Source of the DNA: Streptomyces regalis
Lineage (GTDB): Bacteria; Actinomycetota; Actinomycetes; Streptomycetales; Streptomycetaceae
Length of the DNA: 64,000 nt
Direction of reading: 5' to 3'
Assembly: GCF_001509475.1 (NCBI RefSeq)
Contig: NZ_LLZG01000384.1
Coordinates: forward strand, 11,247 to 75,246
Shown: positions 52,853-63,894 of the stretch, in pieces
Layout of the letters: every line of letters begins with the position of its first letter
How positions within the stretch are numbered: the first letter of the stretch is position 1
Program-made: the position numbers and the translations under genes
Notes under the pieces: model-generated
What the model saw: the letters and a program-made list of their open reading frames with translations, nothing else
What the model was told of the DNA's origin: nothing
The model's database searches: none

Positions 52853-54316
52853 ATGCAGCAGAGCAGGACCGAAAGCACAGACGCCGGACTGCACACGAGA
52901 TGGAACGGGCGGCTCATCGGCCTGGTGACTGTCCTGGCCCTGGTGAACTTCGTGGTCGACTCGGCCATCACCGCACCGCTGGTCGTCCTCCCGGAGATGC
53001 TCGACCATTTCGGCACCGACCAGGCGGCGTGGCTCAATGCCACCGCGATGCTGGCGGGAGTGCTGTGGGCACCCCTGCTCGGAAAGAGTGCCGACATCTA
53101 CGGCAAGCGCAGGGTGCTCGTGTTGACGTTGCTCCTCAGCTGCGCGGGCGCCCTCTTATGCGCCGTGGCTCCCAGCCTCTGGGTATTCGTGCCAGGGCGC
53201 ATGCTGCAGGGAGCGGCTCTGGCCACCGTCTTCCTCTCCGTCGCAATCGTTCGAGGTGTCTGCGCACCCCGCATCGCGATGATCATCGTGGGCATCGTGA
53301 CCTCCGGTTCCGCGGTGCTCAACATCGCGTCCCGTTTCCTCATCGAGAAGCTGGCCACGGAGTTCGGCTTCCAGATCTTGTTCCTCGGATCGGCCTTCGT
53401 CGCGGCCGCGATGGCGGTCTGCGTGCGCAAGGTCGTTCCCGAATCCCCGATCAGGACACCAGGCAAGATCGACGTCGGTGGTGCCCTCCTCCTCGGCGGA
53501 GGTCTCGCCGGGGTGCTCAGCCATGTCAGTCTGGGCTCGGACCTCGGCTGGCTCGCTGCCGGCCCGCTGGCTCTCCTCGTCGGTGGCGTAGCGGCATTGG
53601 CCAGGTGGTTCCTGGTCTCGACTCGAAAGCCCGACCCTCTGATCGACGTCAGGGACATCAGCAGGCCATTGGTGCTCACGCTCCTCGTCGTCTTCCTCGC
53701 AGCCGGTTCGTACCAGAGCATGCTTCAGCTCGTCTCTCTCATCGGTGAAGTCTCGGCGGATCAGCAACTCGGGTACGGACTGGCCGACCAGGGATCAGTG
53801 GCACTGTTGCTCGCGGCGCCGGGAGTCGGCGTCACGCTCGGAGGTCCGGCGGCCGGATGGCTTGCCGCACGCATCGGACCGGCCTCGACGTTGGCCGGGG
53901 CGATCATGCTCGGCACGGTGGTGACCCTCGGGATGTTCCTCGGGGCTTCCCAGCTTCCCGTGGCGCTCTGCTGCGGATTCCTGCTGGGTGTCACTGTGGG
54001 AGCGCTCGGGACATCCGGCTTCAACATGGCTGCCGGCTTGGCGTCCCCCGAACGGCAGGGCGTCGTGTCCAGCCTGGTCATGGTCATGGTCTCGATCGGG
54101 GCGGTGGTGCTGGACTTCGTGGGCGCGGCCGTGCTCAAGTCGACCACCGTGGTCGTCGACGGCGAAACAGCGAACTCGGCCACCGGCGTGTTCGGCTATA
54201 TCGGGATCGCTTCCGTCGCGTTCGCGATCGCCGCGATGCTGGCCGTCATGCTCGTGCGAAACACACGCATCGGCCGCAACTCGCCGTCGCCCGACCTCGA
54301 GCGGGAAGCGGTGTGA
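52853..54316 (+). CDS. MFS multidrug efflux transporter
   Basis: I start at ATG 52853 with AGGGGG upstream; the longer frame overlaps the TetR gene. The 487-residue protein has about 14 hydrophobic helices. The loop LLGKSADIYGKRRVLVL is the MFS motif A region, and VFVPGRMLQGAALATVF is also typical of DHA2-type drug/H+ antiporters. A TTA leucine codon occurs at 53156-53158 (codon 102), so expression may depend on bldA. The flavin monooxygenase follows after 6 bases, probably in one operon under TetR. Confidence 0.9.
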   Translation: MQQSRTESTDAGLHTRWNGRLIGLVTVLALVNFVVDSAITAPLVVLPEMLDHFGTDQAAWLNATAMLAGVLWAPLLGKSADIYGKRRVLVLTLLLSCAGALLCAVAPSLWVFVPGRMLQGAALATVFLSVAIVRGVCAPRIAMIIVGIVTSGSAVLNIASRFLIEKLATEFGFQILFLGSAFVAAAMAVCVRKVVPESPIRTPGKIDVGGALLLGGGLAGVLSHVSLGSDLGWLAAGPLALLVGGVAALARWFLVSTRKPDPLIDVRDISRPLVLTLLVVFLAAGSYQSMLQLVSLIGEVSADQQLGYGLADQGSVALLLAAPGVGVTLGGPAAGWLAARIGPASTLAGAIMLGTVVTLGMFLGASQLPVALCCGFLLGVTVGALGTSGFNMAAGLASPERQGVVSSLVMVMVSIGAVVLDFVGAAVLKSTTVVVDGETANSATGVFGYIGIASVAFAIAAMLAVMLVRNTRIGRNSPSPDLEREAV

Positions 54317-54322
54317 CGGAAA

Positions 54323-55561
54323 ATGACCATGAGAACCGCATCGAAAGGCACGGTCCTGGTTTCCGGCGCGAGCATCGCGGGTCCCGCCGTGGCGTACTGG
54401 CTGCACCGGTACGGATTCGCGGTGACGGTGGTGGAGAAGTCCACCGGGCTGCGGGGCGGTGGGTACCCGATCGACGTGCGTGGCACCGCGGTGGAGGTGG
54501 CTCGCCGGATGGGAATCCTGCCGCAGCTCCAGGAAGCGCATATCGAGTCGCGCCAGGTGACCTTCCTCAATGCCGATGGCAGTGAGGCGGCGGTGGTTCA
54601 CCCACAGGCGGTGGTCGGCGGGGTCGAGGGACGTGATGTCGAGGTGCCTCGCGGGGATTTGGCAGAAGCCCTGTACGGGGCCGTCCGTGACGAGGTGGAG
54701 TTCGTGTTCGACGACTCCATCGATGCGCTCACCGAACACGAGCACGGTGTCGACGTCACCTTCCGCAGCGGCGGCCGGCGCAGCTTCGACCTGGTCCTGG
54801 GTGCGGACGGGCTGCACTCGCACACCCGGAAGCTCGTATTCGGCCCCGAGCAGCAATTCCACCGCTATCTGGGGTACTGCTTCGCCCTGTTCACCATGCC
54901 CAACACCTTTGGGCTCTCCCATGAAGTACTCATCTGGAACACTCCCGGAAGGGCGGCGGCGCTCTACGCGGTCAGAGACAGCAACGAGCTGCACGCATTC
55001 CTCAACTTCGCTCACCCGGAACAACCGTACGAGGTCCTCCGCGACCCCGAGGCGCAACGTGACCTCGTCGCCACCACCTTCGCGGGCGACGCATGGGCAA
55101 TCCCGACCGTGGTCGCCGCCATGCGCCACGCGAACGATCCGTTCTTCGACACCGTGAGCCAAGTCCGCATGCCGCGCTGGTCCAGCGGCCGGGTCGCGCT
55201 CGTCGGCGATGCCGCCTACGCCCCGTCGTTCCTGACCGGGCAAGGGTCCAGCCTCGCCCTCGTCGGCGCCTACATGCTCGCCGACTCGCTGGCCGCCCAT
55301 CGCGACCACACCGCGGCCTTCGCCGCCTACGAACGCGACATCCGCGGATTCGTCGAACTGAACCAGGCACAGGTCGGTGAAGGCGACGCGGCGCTCTTCC
55401 CCACCACCGCCGAAGCCCTTGAAAAACGCAACAACAGACTTCGCGGCCTCACCGCCCTGCCACCAAAAACCGGACGCCCGGCCCACACAGCCCTCACCTT
55501 GCCCGACCACAGCCCCCGTCGAGGACGGGTTTTCACCGGCGGAGGGGCCGGGGTGCCATAG
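54323..55561 (+). CDS. FAD-dependent monooxygenase (TetX/PHBH-like)
   Basis: The 412-residue flavoprotein begins VLVSGASIAGPAVAYWLHRYG (a GxGxxG-like FAD site with GASIAG). It has the DG motif LGADGLHSHTR and the GD motif VALVGDAAYAPSFLTGQGSS. It should hydroxylate an organic substrate using NAD(P)H and oxygen, and by context may inactivate a drug exported by the preceding pump. Starts at ATG 54323, 6 bases after the MFS stop. Confidence 0.9.
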   Translation: MTMRTASKGTVLVSGASIAGPAVAYWLHRYGFAVTVVEKSTGLRGGGYPIDVRGTAVEVARRMGILPQLQEAHIESRQVTFLNADGSEAAVVHPQAVVGGVEGRDVEVPRGDLAEALYGAVRDEVEFVFDDSIDALTEHEHGVDVTFRSGGRRSFDLVLGADGLHSHTRKLVFGPEQQFHRYLGYCFALFTMPNTFGLSHEVLIWNTPGRAAALYAVRDSNELHAFLNFAHPEQPYEVLRDPEAQRDLVATTFAGDAWAIPTVVAAMRHANDPFFDTVSQVRMPRWSSGRVALVGDAAYAPSFLTGQGSSLALVGAYMLADSLAAHRDHTAAFAAYERDIRGFVELNQAQVGEGDAALFPTTAEALEKRNNRLRGLTALPPKTGRPAHTALTLPDHSPRRGRVFTGGGAGVP

Positions 55562-55696
55562 AAATTCCCTATAGCACGTACTCACATTCCGTCTTTGCCT
55601 CTCGTTCTTTTCCGGACCTACCGTGAAACAGCTCGACGGGGCGCTCACCGCGATCTCCCGTCGAGCGGCAATTACGCGATCGAGAGGACCGGTGGC

Positions 55697-56473
55697 ATGG
55701 CTGCAATCGAGAACGGATCAGGAACGCGAGAACTCGCGGGAAAGCGGGCCCTGGTCACCGGTGGTTCTCGCGGAATCGGAGCGGCCGTCGTGCGCCAGCT
55801 CCTGGACGCGGGCGCCGAAGTGCTCACGACCGCCAGGTCGGCGACGAGCACGGTGCCGGATGGAGCCACCTTCGTGGAGGCCGACGTGCGGACACGGGCT
55901 GGGGCGGAGGCGCTCGCCGCGGCCGCGCAGGAGGTGCTCGGCGGGGTGGACGTCCTGGTCCACAACGTGGGTGGCGCGCGACCGTACAAGGACGCCTCGG
56001 CCATCCCCGCCGAGGAGTGGCAGGACGCGCTGGACTTGAACTATCTGGCGTCGGTGCGGCTGGACTCGCTGCTGGTACCGGGGATGCGGGAACGGCGTTC
56101 GGGGATGATCGTGCACGTCTCCTCGGCCGCAGTCCTCACCCCGGTAGGACCGTTCCTGCACTACACGGCGGCGAAGGCGGCGCTGGAGAACTACAGCCGG
56201 GGGCTGGCCTCGGAGCTGGCCCCGTTCGGAATCCGGGTCAACACGGTGACTCCCGGCAGAGTCGCCACCCCCGGCGGCGAAGAAACGCGGGAGCAGTGGG
56301 CGCGCCTGAACGCGGCGCCGGGCCGGACCAACGCCAACGACACCACCCCGCTGGGGCGCGACGGGCAGCCCGACGACATCGCCCACGCGGTGCTGTTTCT
56401 CGTGTCCGACCGGACGAGCTGGCTGACCGGGAGCAATCTCATCGTGGACGGCGGGGAATTCCCCAGGGGGTGA
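55697..56473 (+). CDS. Short-chain dehydrogenase/reductase
   Basis: I use ATG 55697 (MAAIENGSGTRELAGKRALV), since the Rossmann motif TGGSRGIG follows at the normal distance; the frame opens 34 codons earlier without a good start. The 258-residue protein has NVGG, SS and YTAAK catalytic elements and the C-terminal GSNLIVDGGEF. It probably uses NADP(H). A gap of 135 bases follows the monooxygenase, so it may be in the same operon. Confidence 0.9.
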   Translation: MAAIENGSGTRELAGKRALVTGGSRGIGAAVVRQLLDAGAEVLTTARSATSTVPDGATFVEADVRTRAGAEALAAAAQEVLGGVDVLVHNVGGARPYKDASAIPAEEWQDALDLNYLASVRLDSLLVPGMRERRSGMIVHVSSAAVLTPVGPFLHYTAAKAALENYSRGLASELAPFGIRVNTVTPGRVATPGGEETREQWARLNAAPGRTNANDTTPLGRDGQPDDIAHAVLFLVSDRTSWLTGSNLIVDGGEFPRG

Positions 56474-56478
56474 CGCAA

Positions 56479-56522
56479 CCGCTTCCTTCTCGGCCGTCAG
56501 GACGCCGGCGAGAAGGAAGCGG
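56479..56522. terminator. Bidirectional terminator between convergent SDR and LysR genes
   Basis: CCGCTTCCTTCTCG (56479-56492) pairs perfectly with CGAGAAGGAAGCGG (56509-56522). The loop holds the LysR stop codon and the right arm lies within the last LysR codons, so coding sequence is part of the terminator. Confidence 0.8.
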
Positions 56523-57393
56523 ACTCGGACCAGGTCTCCTGACGCAGGAGTTCGAGCAGGGCCGCCTCCGCCGGGCCCGCGCCCTGCCGGACAACGGCGA
56601 TGACGGGCTGGGACACGACCGGGAACACCGGGCGAACGAGGTGCTCGTGACCGTGGGGCACCGCGGAGGCCGGGACGAGCGTCACCCCCAACCCGTGGGC
56701 GGCCCAGCGCACGGCCGTCGCCGTCTGGGACACGCGGGCGGCCGTGGTCGAGGCCAGATCGTTGCCCCGCAGCACGTCCAGCAGCACGCCGTCGAGCGCG
56801 CTGTCACGGTCGAACCTCACCCACGACTCGCCCTCCAGGTCGCGCAGCTCGACCCGGTCCGCGGCAAGCTGCCGGTGCCCGGCGCCCAGCACCACGACGA
56901 ACTCCTCGTCGCCGAGGTGGTGGGCGTCGGCGGGGCTCCGCTCGCACGCCGCCATCAGTGCGAGGTTCAGTACGCCCTGGCGGCACAGCCGCTCCAGCTC
57001 GGCGGAGCTGGGCTCCTCGAAGACGGTGACCTCCAACCGCGGGAAGCGGCGGCGCAGCGCGCCCAGCGCGCCCGGCAGCTGCCGCGTGCCAAACCCCATC
57101 TGCACCGAGACCACCAGCTCGCCCACCAGCTCGTCGGCGCCTGCCCGCGCCGTCGACCTCGCCCGCCGCGCCGCGCTCACCGCGACCTCCGCCTCCCGCA
57201 GGAACGCGCGGCCGACCACGGTGGGCACCAGTCCGGTCGGCGTGCGGGCGAACAGCTCCACGCCGAGTTCCCGCTCCAGTCCGCGGATCTGCTGGGACAC
57301 CGACGGTTGAGCAACATGCAGCCGCTCCGCCGCCGCCGTCACCGAGCCCTCCTCGGCAATGGCCAGGGCGTACTCGAACTGACGAAGGCTCAT
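56497..57393 (-). CDS. LysR-family transcriptional regulator
   Basis: I use ATG 57393 (MSLRQFEYALAIAEEGSVTA) with AGGAG just upstream; the longer frame adds an implausible leader. The 298-residue protein has a winged HTH (AAAERLHVAQPSVSQQIRGLE) and a two-lobed effector domain. A broken SDR gene lies to its right and an intact SDR to its left, either of which could once have been its target. Effector unknown. Confidence 0.9.
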   Translation of the reverse strand: MSLRQFEYALAIAEEGSVTAAAERLHVAQPSVSQQIRGLERELGVELFARTPTGLVPTVVGRAFLREAEVAVSAARRARSTARAGADELVGELVVSVQMGFGTRQLPGALGALRRRFPRLEVTVFEEPSSAELERLCRQGVLNLALMAACERSPADAHHLGDEEFVVVLGAGHRQLAADRVELRDLEGESWVRFDRDSALDGVLLDVLRGNDLASTTAARVSQTATAVRWAAHGLGVTLVPASAVPHGHEHLVRPVFPVVSQPVIAVVRQGAGPAEAALLELLRQETWSESASFSPAS

Positions 57394-57495
57394 CGGCTCC
57401 TGTCCCCTTCCTGCGGTGGACCGCGGTCCACCCGTTGTCATCGTCGCAGTCGCAAGCAACTCAGTTCCGCCGGCAGGGATTCCCACGACACGGCC

Positions 57496-57660
57496 AGAGC
57501 CGGCCGCGTCGTCAACGTGTCGTCCTCGCTGCACCGCACGGCGTCCATCCAGTGGTCCGACCCCAACCGCGCCCGCCGCTACTCCCGACTCGCCGCCTAC
57601 GCACAGTCCCAGCCGGCCCTGACGGTGTTCGTCGCCGACCCGCTCCACCGCCCGAACTCA
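57496..57660 (+). pseudogene. SDR-family remnant
   Basis: The frame AGRVVNVSSSLHRTASIQWS, then RRYSRLAAYAQSQPALTVF, matches the middle of a short-chain dehydrogenase of the retinol-dehydrogenase-like group (the VNVSS catalytic serine region and a degraded YxxSK). Start, Rossmann region and C-terminus are missing. It is divergent from the LysR gene, so it may be the old LysR target. Confidence 0.6.
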
Positions 57661-57661
57661 A

Positions 57662-58492
57662 CTACGGCAACCGTCTGCCCGCAGTCAGCAGATGCCCGCT
57701 GGCACCGAGGAGACCCGGCTCGGACTCGATGTGCCGGCACGCCGCCAGGACGGTCTCGCGGCGCTCCGGGTCGTCGAGCCAGTCCTCGACACCGCCCATG
57801 AGCCAGGCGACGCCCTCGACGCCGTACTGGCCCTCGACGGTGAGTCCGGCCTCGGCGAACTCCGTGGGCACCTCGTCGGGTTGGGCGAAGTGAGCCACGG
57901 TGAAGAACCCGTCCTCGTGGTAGGGATGTCGTCCGTCCGCCAGGACGGCGTCGGTCCGTTCGCGGTGCTGCGGGATGAAGTAGCGCTCCTCACGCAGGAG
58001 GTCGTGCAGCTGCGCGAAGCGGTTGATGGTGGCCGCGACCACCAGCCCACCCGGCCGGACCGCCCGGTGCGCCTCCGCCAACGCCCTGACCCGGTCGGCC
58101 CGTTCAGGCAGGTGGTACAGCGGGCCGAGCATCAGCACCACGTCGCAGGCGGCATCGGAGGCGGGCAGCTCGCGCGCGTCCCCGGGGCGGGCGGTGACGC
58201 CGGGGATCCGGGCGGCCTGCTCGACATGGAGCGGCACAGGATCGACGAGCTCGACCTCGTACCCGTCCTGCGCGAGCCACTCCGCGTGCACCCCGCTGCC
58301 GCCTCCGACGTCCAGCACGCGCGCGGGCGCCGCGGGCAACGACCGCCGGAGCACGTCCTGCGTGCGCCAGAACTCCAGCCGTCCGGCGGGGGCGCCGCCC
58401 TCTCTGAGCCGGTCGTCCTCCTTGCCCCGCGCGTAGTAGGCGAGGATCTCCTCGCGCACGGCGGGCTGTTTCGCGTCCGTCGTCTCGGTCAT
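57662..58492 (-). CDS. Class I SAM-dependent methyltransferase
   Basis: I use ATG 58492 (MTETTDAKQPAVREEILAYY). The 276-residue protein has motif I ARVLDVGGGSGVHAEWLAQDG, the acidic VELVDPVP, and CDVVLMLGPLYHLPERADRV, typical of small-molecule or RNA methyltransferases. The methyl acceptor is not recognisable. The two-component regulator gene is 41 bases upstream on the same strand. Confidence 0.85.
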   Translation of the reverse strand: MTETTDAKQPAVREEILAYYARGKEDDRLREGGAPAGRLEFWRTQDVLRRSLPAAPARVLDVGGGSGVHAEWLAQDGYEVELVDPVPLHVEQAARIPGVTARPGDARELPASDAACDVVLMLGPLYHLPERADRVRALAEAHRAVRPGGLVVAATINRFAQLHDLLREERYFIPQHRERTDAVLADGRHPYHEDGFFTVAHFAQPDEVPTEFAEAGLTVEGQYGVEGVAWLMGGVEDWLDDPERRETVLAACRHIESEPGLLGASGHLLTAGRRLP

Positions 58493-58532
58493 CGCCTCAG
58501 GTTGCTGATCGCCGCCCGCCCGGCGCAACGGG

Positions 58533-59207
58533 TTATGCCCCGCGTGCCGTCACCAGCCCCGACTCATAGGCGAAGACCACCAGTTGGGCCCGGTCCCTTG
58601 CCCCCAGTTTCGTCATCGCCCTGCTGATGTGGGTCTTCGCCGTGAAGGGGCTGATCACCATGTGCTCGGCGATCTCCTCGTTCGTCAGCCCCCGCGCCGC
58701 CAGCGCCGTCACCTCGCGTTCGCGGCGTGTCAGGCACTCCAGGCCGGGGGCGGTGGCCCGGTCGGGTGGGCGGGAGACGAACTCGCCGATCAGGGTGCGG
58801 GTCACCGCCGGGGAGAGCAGCGCCTCGCCGCGTGCCACCACCTCGATGGCCTGGAGCAGGTCGGCCGGTTCGGTGTCCTTGAGGAGGAAGCCGCCGGCGC
58901 CGGCTCGCAGGGCCTCGAAGACGTACTCGTCGTGGCCGTAGTTCGTCAGGATCACCACGCGGACCGGCGCCAGCGCCGGGTCCGCGGCGATCCTGCGCGT
59001 CGCCTCGATGCCCGTCATCACCGGCATCTGTACGTCGATCAGCGCGATGTCGGGGACCTGGGCGCGGATCAGTGCCAATCCCTGCTCGCCGTCCGCGGCC
59101 TCGCCGACCACCTCGATGCCGTCCTCGGCGTCCAGCAGGGCCCTGAAGCCCGCCCGCATCAGCGCCTGGTCGTCGACGAGCGCCACTCTGATCACGTCGT
59201 CCGTCAT
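58533..59207 (-). CDS. NarL/LuxR-family response regulator
   Basis: The 224-residue protein has a receiver with D58 (IALIDVQMPVMTG) and a C-terminal LuxR-type HTH (LTRREREVTALAARGLTNEE, TAKTHISRAM). It overlaps the kinase gene by four bases, forming a typical two-component pair. Target genes are not known; the downstream methyltransferase is a candidate. Confidence 0.93.
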   Translation of the reverse strand: MTDDVIRVALVDDQALMRAGFRALLDAEDGIEVVGEAADGEQGLALIRAQVPDIALIDVQMPVMTGIEATRRIAADPALAPVRVVILTNYGHDEYVFEALRAGAGGFLLKDTEPADLLQAIEVVARGEALLSPAVTRTLIGEFVSRPPDRATAPGLECLTRREREVTALAARGLTNEEIAEHMVISPFTAKTHISRAMTKLGARDRAQLVVFAYESGLVTARGA

Positions 59208-60307
59208 GCCGTCTCCCCCAGCGGCAGCCGCGCCCGCACCGCGAACCCGCCCTCCGCGCGCGGGGCGGCGTGCAGGGTGCCGCCGAGGGCCGTGACGCGT
59301 TCACGCATGCCGGTCAGACCGATGCCGGGGGTGGGCGGGCCGGCCGGGTCGGCGGCGCCGTCGTCCTCGACGCCTATCGTCAACTCCACCTCCCCGTAGA
59401 TGAGTTGTACGGTCACCTTCGCCGGGCCCGCGTGCCGCGCCGCGTTCGTCAAGGCTTCCTGGACGATGCGGTACATCGCCCGGTCGACCGTCGCCGCCAG
59501 CGGCCGCTCCTCCCCCGTCACCGTCAGTTCGACCGCGAGGCCCGCCGCCCGCGCCCGCTCCACGAGCAGCGCGGGTGTGCCGGTGGGCTCGTCCGTGCGC
59601 AGCACCTCCAGCGTGGCGCGCAGCTCGCGCATCGCCTCCCCGCTCGCCTCCTGGATGGCGAGCAGCGCGGGCGGCACCTCCTCGCCGCGCTTGCGGGCCA
59701 GGTGCACGGCGACGCCCGCCTGGAGCTTGACGATCGAGATGCTGTGGGTAAGGGAGTCGTGCAACTCGCGTGCTATGCGCAGACGTTCCTCGCCGGCCCT
59801 GCGCAACGCCGCCTCCTCCCGGGTGCGTTCGGCCTCCAGGGCGCGCTGCTCGGTCTGGCGCAGATACGCCTGCCAGTTGCGGTCGGCCAGGCCCGTCACC
59901 ACCGCGCACAGGAACCAGCCGGCGAGCAGCAGCGCCTCCCGCGAGACGTCCGAGCCCGCCGAGCCCGCCGCCACGTATCCGCCGAGGAAGACGGCGGCGG
60001 CCGCCGCGGCCGTGCCCCGGTGTCCGGTCCGCGACGCGGTGTGCACCGCGCCCACGACGGGGACGGCCAGGCTGCTCGCGGGTCCGGCGTGGACGACTGC
60101 GGCGAGCAGGCTGCCGGTGGTGACCGCGAGCACCACGCGCGGAGCCGTGCGGTGCCCGGCCAGGGCAAGCGAACCGACCGCGATCAGCGCGCAGTCCACG
60201 GGTCCGGCGCGGCCGTCCGCCACGGCGGCGAGCAGGACGATCACGCCGACCACGACCGCGACGGCCAGGTCGACGAGCCGCCCACGGGTGATCCGAAGCC
60301 CACTCAT
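59204..60307 (-). CDS. NarX-type sensor histidine kinase
   Basis: The 367-residue membrane kinase has several N-terminal helices, a short linker coiled coil and a HisKA_3 dimerisation domain with phospho-acceptor H183 (RIARELHDSLTHSISIVKL). A HATPase domain follows (YRIVQEALTNAARHA, DDGAADPAGPPTPGIGLTGM). It pairs with the downstream response regulator. The stimulus is unknown. Confidence 0.92.
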   Translation of the reverse strand: MSGLRITRGRLVDLAVAVVVGVIVLLAAVADGRAGPVDCALIAVGSLALAGHRTAPRVVLAVTTGSLLAAVVHAGPASSLAVPVVGAVHTASRTGHRGTAAAAAAVFLGGYVAAGSAGSDVSREALLLAGWFLCAVVTGLADRNWQAYLRQTEQRALEAERTREEAALRRAGEERLRIARELHDSLTHSISIVKLQAGVAVHLARKRGEEVPPALLAIQEASGEAMRELRATLEVLRTDEPTGTPALLVERARAAGLAVELTVTGEERPLAATVDRAMYRIVQEALTNAARHAGPAKVTVQLIYGEVELTIGVEDDGAADPAGPPTPGIGLTGMRERVTALGGTLHAAPRAEGGFAVRARLPLGETA

Positions 60308-60474
60308 GCCCGCACACTAGACCGCCCCACCGACAGCGACGTCACCCCTGTGGACGGCTCCTGGACTACTCCCCACGCAGTAGTGCCCGGCACCGGCCCG
60401 CCCGGCCGGCGCAGCCCCGACTGCCTTCGGCAGTACGACGACGCGGCCCACCCCGGCGGCGCACGCTGCTGCCC

Positions 60475-61482
60475 ATGTCCACACCCTTCCGATACACCGA
60501 ACCCCTCCCGCCGAAGTCGGCCACCGGCACCGTCGCCGAGGTGTACGCGCAGATCGCCCTGGACTTCGGCATCGCCGAGCCCGTCACCTTCGTGGTCCTG
60601 TCCTCCGCACCCGAACTCCTCGCCCCCACCTGGGCATTGATGCGCGAGTCGCTCATCGCGGGGGCCGGCAGCCGGACCGGCAAGGAACTGGCGGCCCTCG
60701 GGGTGTCGCTCGCCAACAAGTGCCCGTTCTGCGTGGACGCGCACACCGTGCTGCTGCACGCCACCGGCGACCACGGGCTCGCGGAGCGGCTGGCCCGGGG
60801 TGAAGCCCCGCAGAGCGAGGAGCACGCGCGCGTACTGGCCTGGGGGCGGCACACGCGCGTGCCCGGCGCCGCCCTGGAGCCGTATCCCTTCCCGCGCGAG
60901 CACGCCCCCGCCTATCTCGGCACCGCGCTCACCTTCCACTTCATCAACCGCATCGCGTCGGCCCTGCTGACCGAGAACCTGCTCCCCGCGGGCGCCCAGC
61001 GCTTCCGGGCGGTACGCAGCCTCGCGGGCCGCACGCTCGCCCGTACCGTGCGCCGCCCCGCCCGGCCCGGCACCGCCCTCGCCCTGCTCGACCACATCGA
61101 CCCCGGCGAAGCCCCCGCCTGGGCGGACGGCACACCCGTAGGCCTCGCGTACGCGGCGCTGCTCAGGGCGGCCATGCGGGGCGCGGGCCTGCTCGACACC
61201 GACGACCATCACCTCGTGGAGCAGACCCTGCAGGACTGGGACGGAAGCCATCCGCCGCTCACCCTGGACGGGTTCCCGGACCGCCGGGAGCGTCCGGGGG
61301 CGCGCCTGGCGCTGCTGGCCGCCCTCGCGCCGTACCGCATCACGGACGAGGACGTGGCGGCCTGGCGCCGGCCGGAGCACACCGACCACTGCCTGGTGCA
61401 TCTCGTCGCATACGGCGCGTTCGTGGCCGTGGACCGTATCGAAAGCTCACTTTCCGCTCAAATCATCCGGGAGGCCCTGTAA
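60475..61482 (+). CDS. AhpD/carboxymuconolactone-decarboxylase-like protein
   Basis: The 335-residue protein contains an AhpD-type core around LGVSLANKCPFCVDAHTVLL, with the CxxC-H catalytic pattern (CPFCVDAH) used in disulfide or peroxide chemistry. The C-terminal half contains another helical domain without the motif. Such proteins reduce peroxides or act as lactone decarboxylases; context gives no clear substrate. It is divergent from the two-component kinase gene. Confidence 0.82.
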   Translation: MSTPFRYTEPLPPKSATGTVAEVYAQIALDFGIAEPVTFVVLSSAPELLAPTWALMRESLIAGAGSRTGKELAALGVSLANKCPFCVDAHTVLLHATGDHGLAERLARGEAPQSEEHARVLAWGRHTRVPGAALEPYPFPREHAPAYLGTALTFHFINRIASALLTENLLPAGAQRFRAVRSLAGRTLARTVRRPARPGTALALLDHIDPGEAPAWADGTPVGLAYAALLRAAMRGAGLLDTDDHHLVEQTLQDWDGSHPPLTLDGFPDRRERPGARLALLAALAPYRITDEDVAAWRRPEHTDHCLVHLVAYGAFVAVDRIESSLSAQIIREAL

Positions 61483-61632
61483 CTCACCCAGGACACCACG
61501 TAATTACGGCCCTGTCGTAACCGCGTCAGCACGGAGCGAGTTGGCACTTCCGCCTCACAGGGAGTCATGTGACACTGGCGTCCCGTCCGCAGTGCGGACT
61601 CCCTCCGCACCGTCCCCCACGAAAAGTGCGCC

Positions 61633-62295
61633 GTGCGTTCTCTTCCCTTGCCGCTCGCCCTCACCGCGCGCCTGTCGCCCGTCATCGTGCTCGCCGCGGC
61701 GGGCTGGGCACTGTCGTCCGGACCTGCGACGCAGGCCGCCGACGAGCCGGCGGCGCAGAAGAGCGGCGACGATTCGCCCTCGGCCCCCGCGACGGCGGCG
61801 GTGTCGAAGACGTACGCCTCCGCTCCCGCGCCGTGCGACAGCCTGAGCGCGAAAACGGTCAAGTCGCTCGTGCCGGGCGCCAAGGCGGCCGGCAAGGAGA
61901 TCCCGTCGACGGACTCGAAGCTGCGCCGCACCTGCTCGTGGAACGCGCTCAAGGGCTACGACTACCGCTGGCTGGACGTGCAGTTCGAGATCACGGAGTC
62001 GGACGACGCGGCGGAGAAGTCCTACAAGGAGCGCGTCGCGGACAAGAGCGGCGGAGGCGCTGTCCCCGGCATCGGCGACTCGGGGTACTCCGTCGTGAAC
62101 CTCACCACCGAGGACAATCAACAGACCCGAGAGGGCGTGGTGATGATCCGCGCGTCCAACGCGCTGGTCTCCATCACCTACAGCGGAAGCGACTTCGAGT
62201 CGAAGAAGGCGCCCAGCACGGACGACATCAACAAGGGCGCCATCAAGGCGGCCAAGGAGGCGGTGGCCGCGCTGGAGGACGGCCAGAAGGGCTGA
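61633..62295 (+). CDS. DUF3558-like secreted protein
   Basis: The 220-residue protein starts with a signal-like hydrophobic segment (LPLALTARLSPVIVLAAAGW) followed by an Ala/Ser-rich linker and the DUF3558-type domain. The pattern APCDSLSAKTVKSLVPGA...RRTCSWNAL has two cysteines that may pair. No lipobox Cys is seen close to the signal segment. It converges on the NCS1 transporter and shares a terminator with it. Confidence 0.75.
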   Translation: MRSLPLPLALTARLSPVIVLAAAGWALSSGPATQAADEPAAQKSGDDSPSAPATAAVSKTYASAPAPCDSLSAKTVKSLVPGAKAAGKEIPSTDSKLRRTCSWNALKGYDYRWLDVQFEITESDDAAEKSYKERVADKSGGGAVPGIGDSGYSVVNLTTEDNQQTREGVVMIRASNALVSITYSGSDFESKKAPSTDDINKGAIKAAKEAVAALEDGQKG

Positions 62296-62306
62296 CCGTC
62301 CTCCAG
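62272..62306. terminator. Bidirectional hairpin between DUF3558-like and NCS1 genes
   Basis: CTGGAGGACGG (62272-62282) pairs exactly with CCGTCCTCCAG (62296-62306); the loop holds the TGA stop of the upstream gene. It lies 41 bases from the end of the NCS1 gene on the other strand. Confidence 0.7.
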
Positions 62307-62346
62307 AAAGTCCCTCCAGAGGTCCTTTCACAGCGGGTTGGCGGGT

Positions 62347-63894
<1,548 letters not shown>

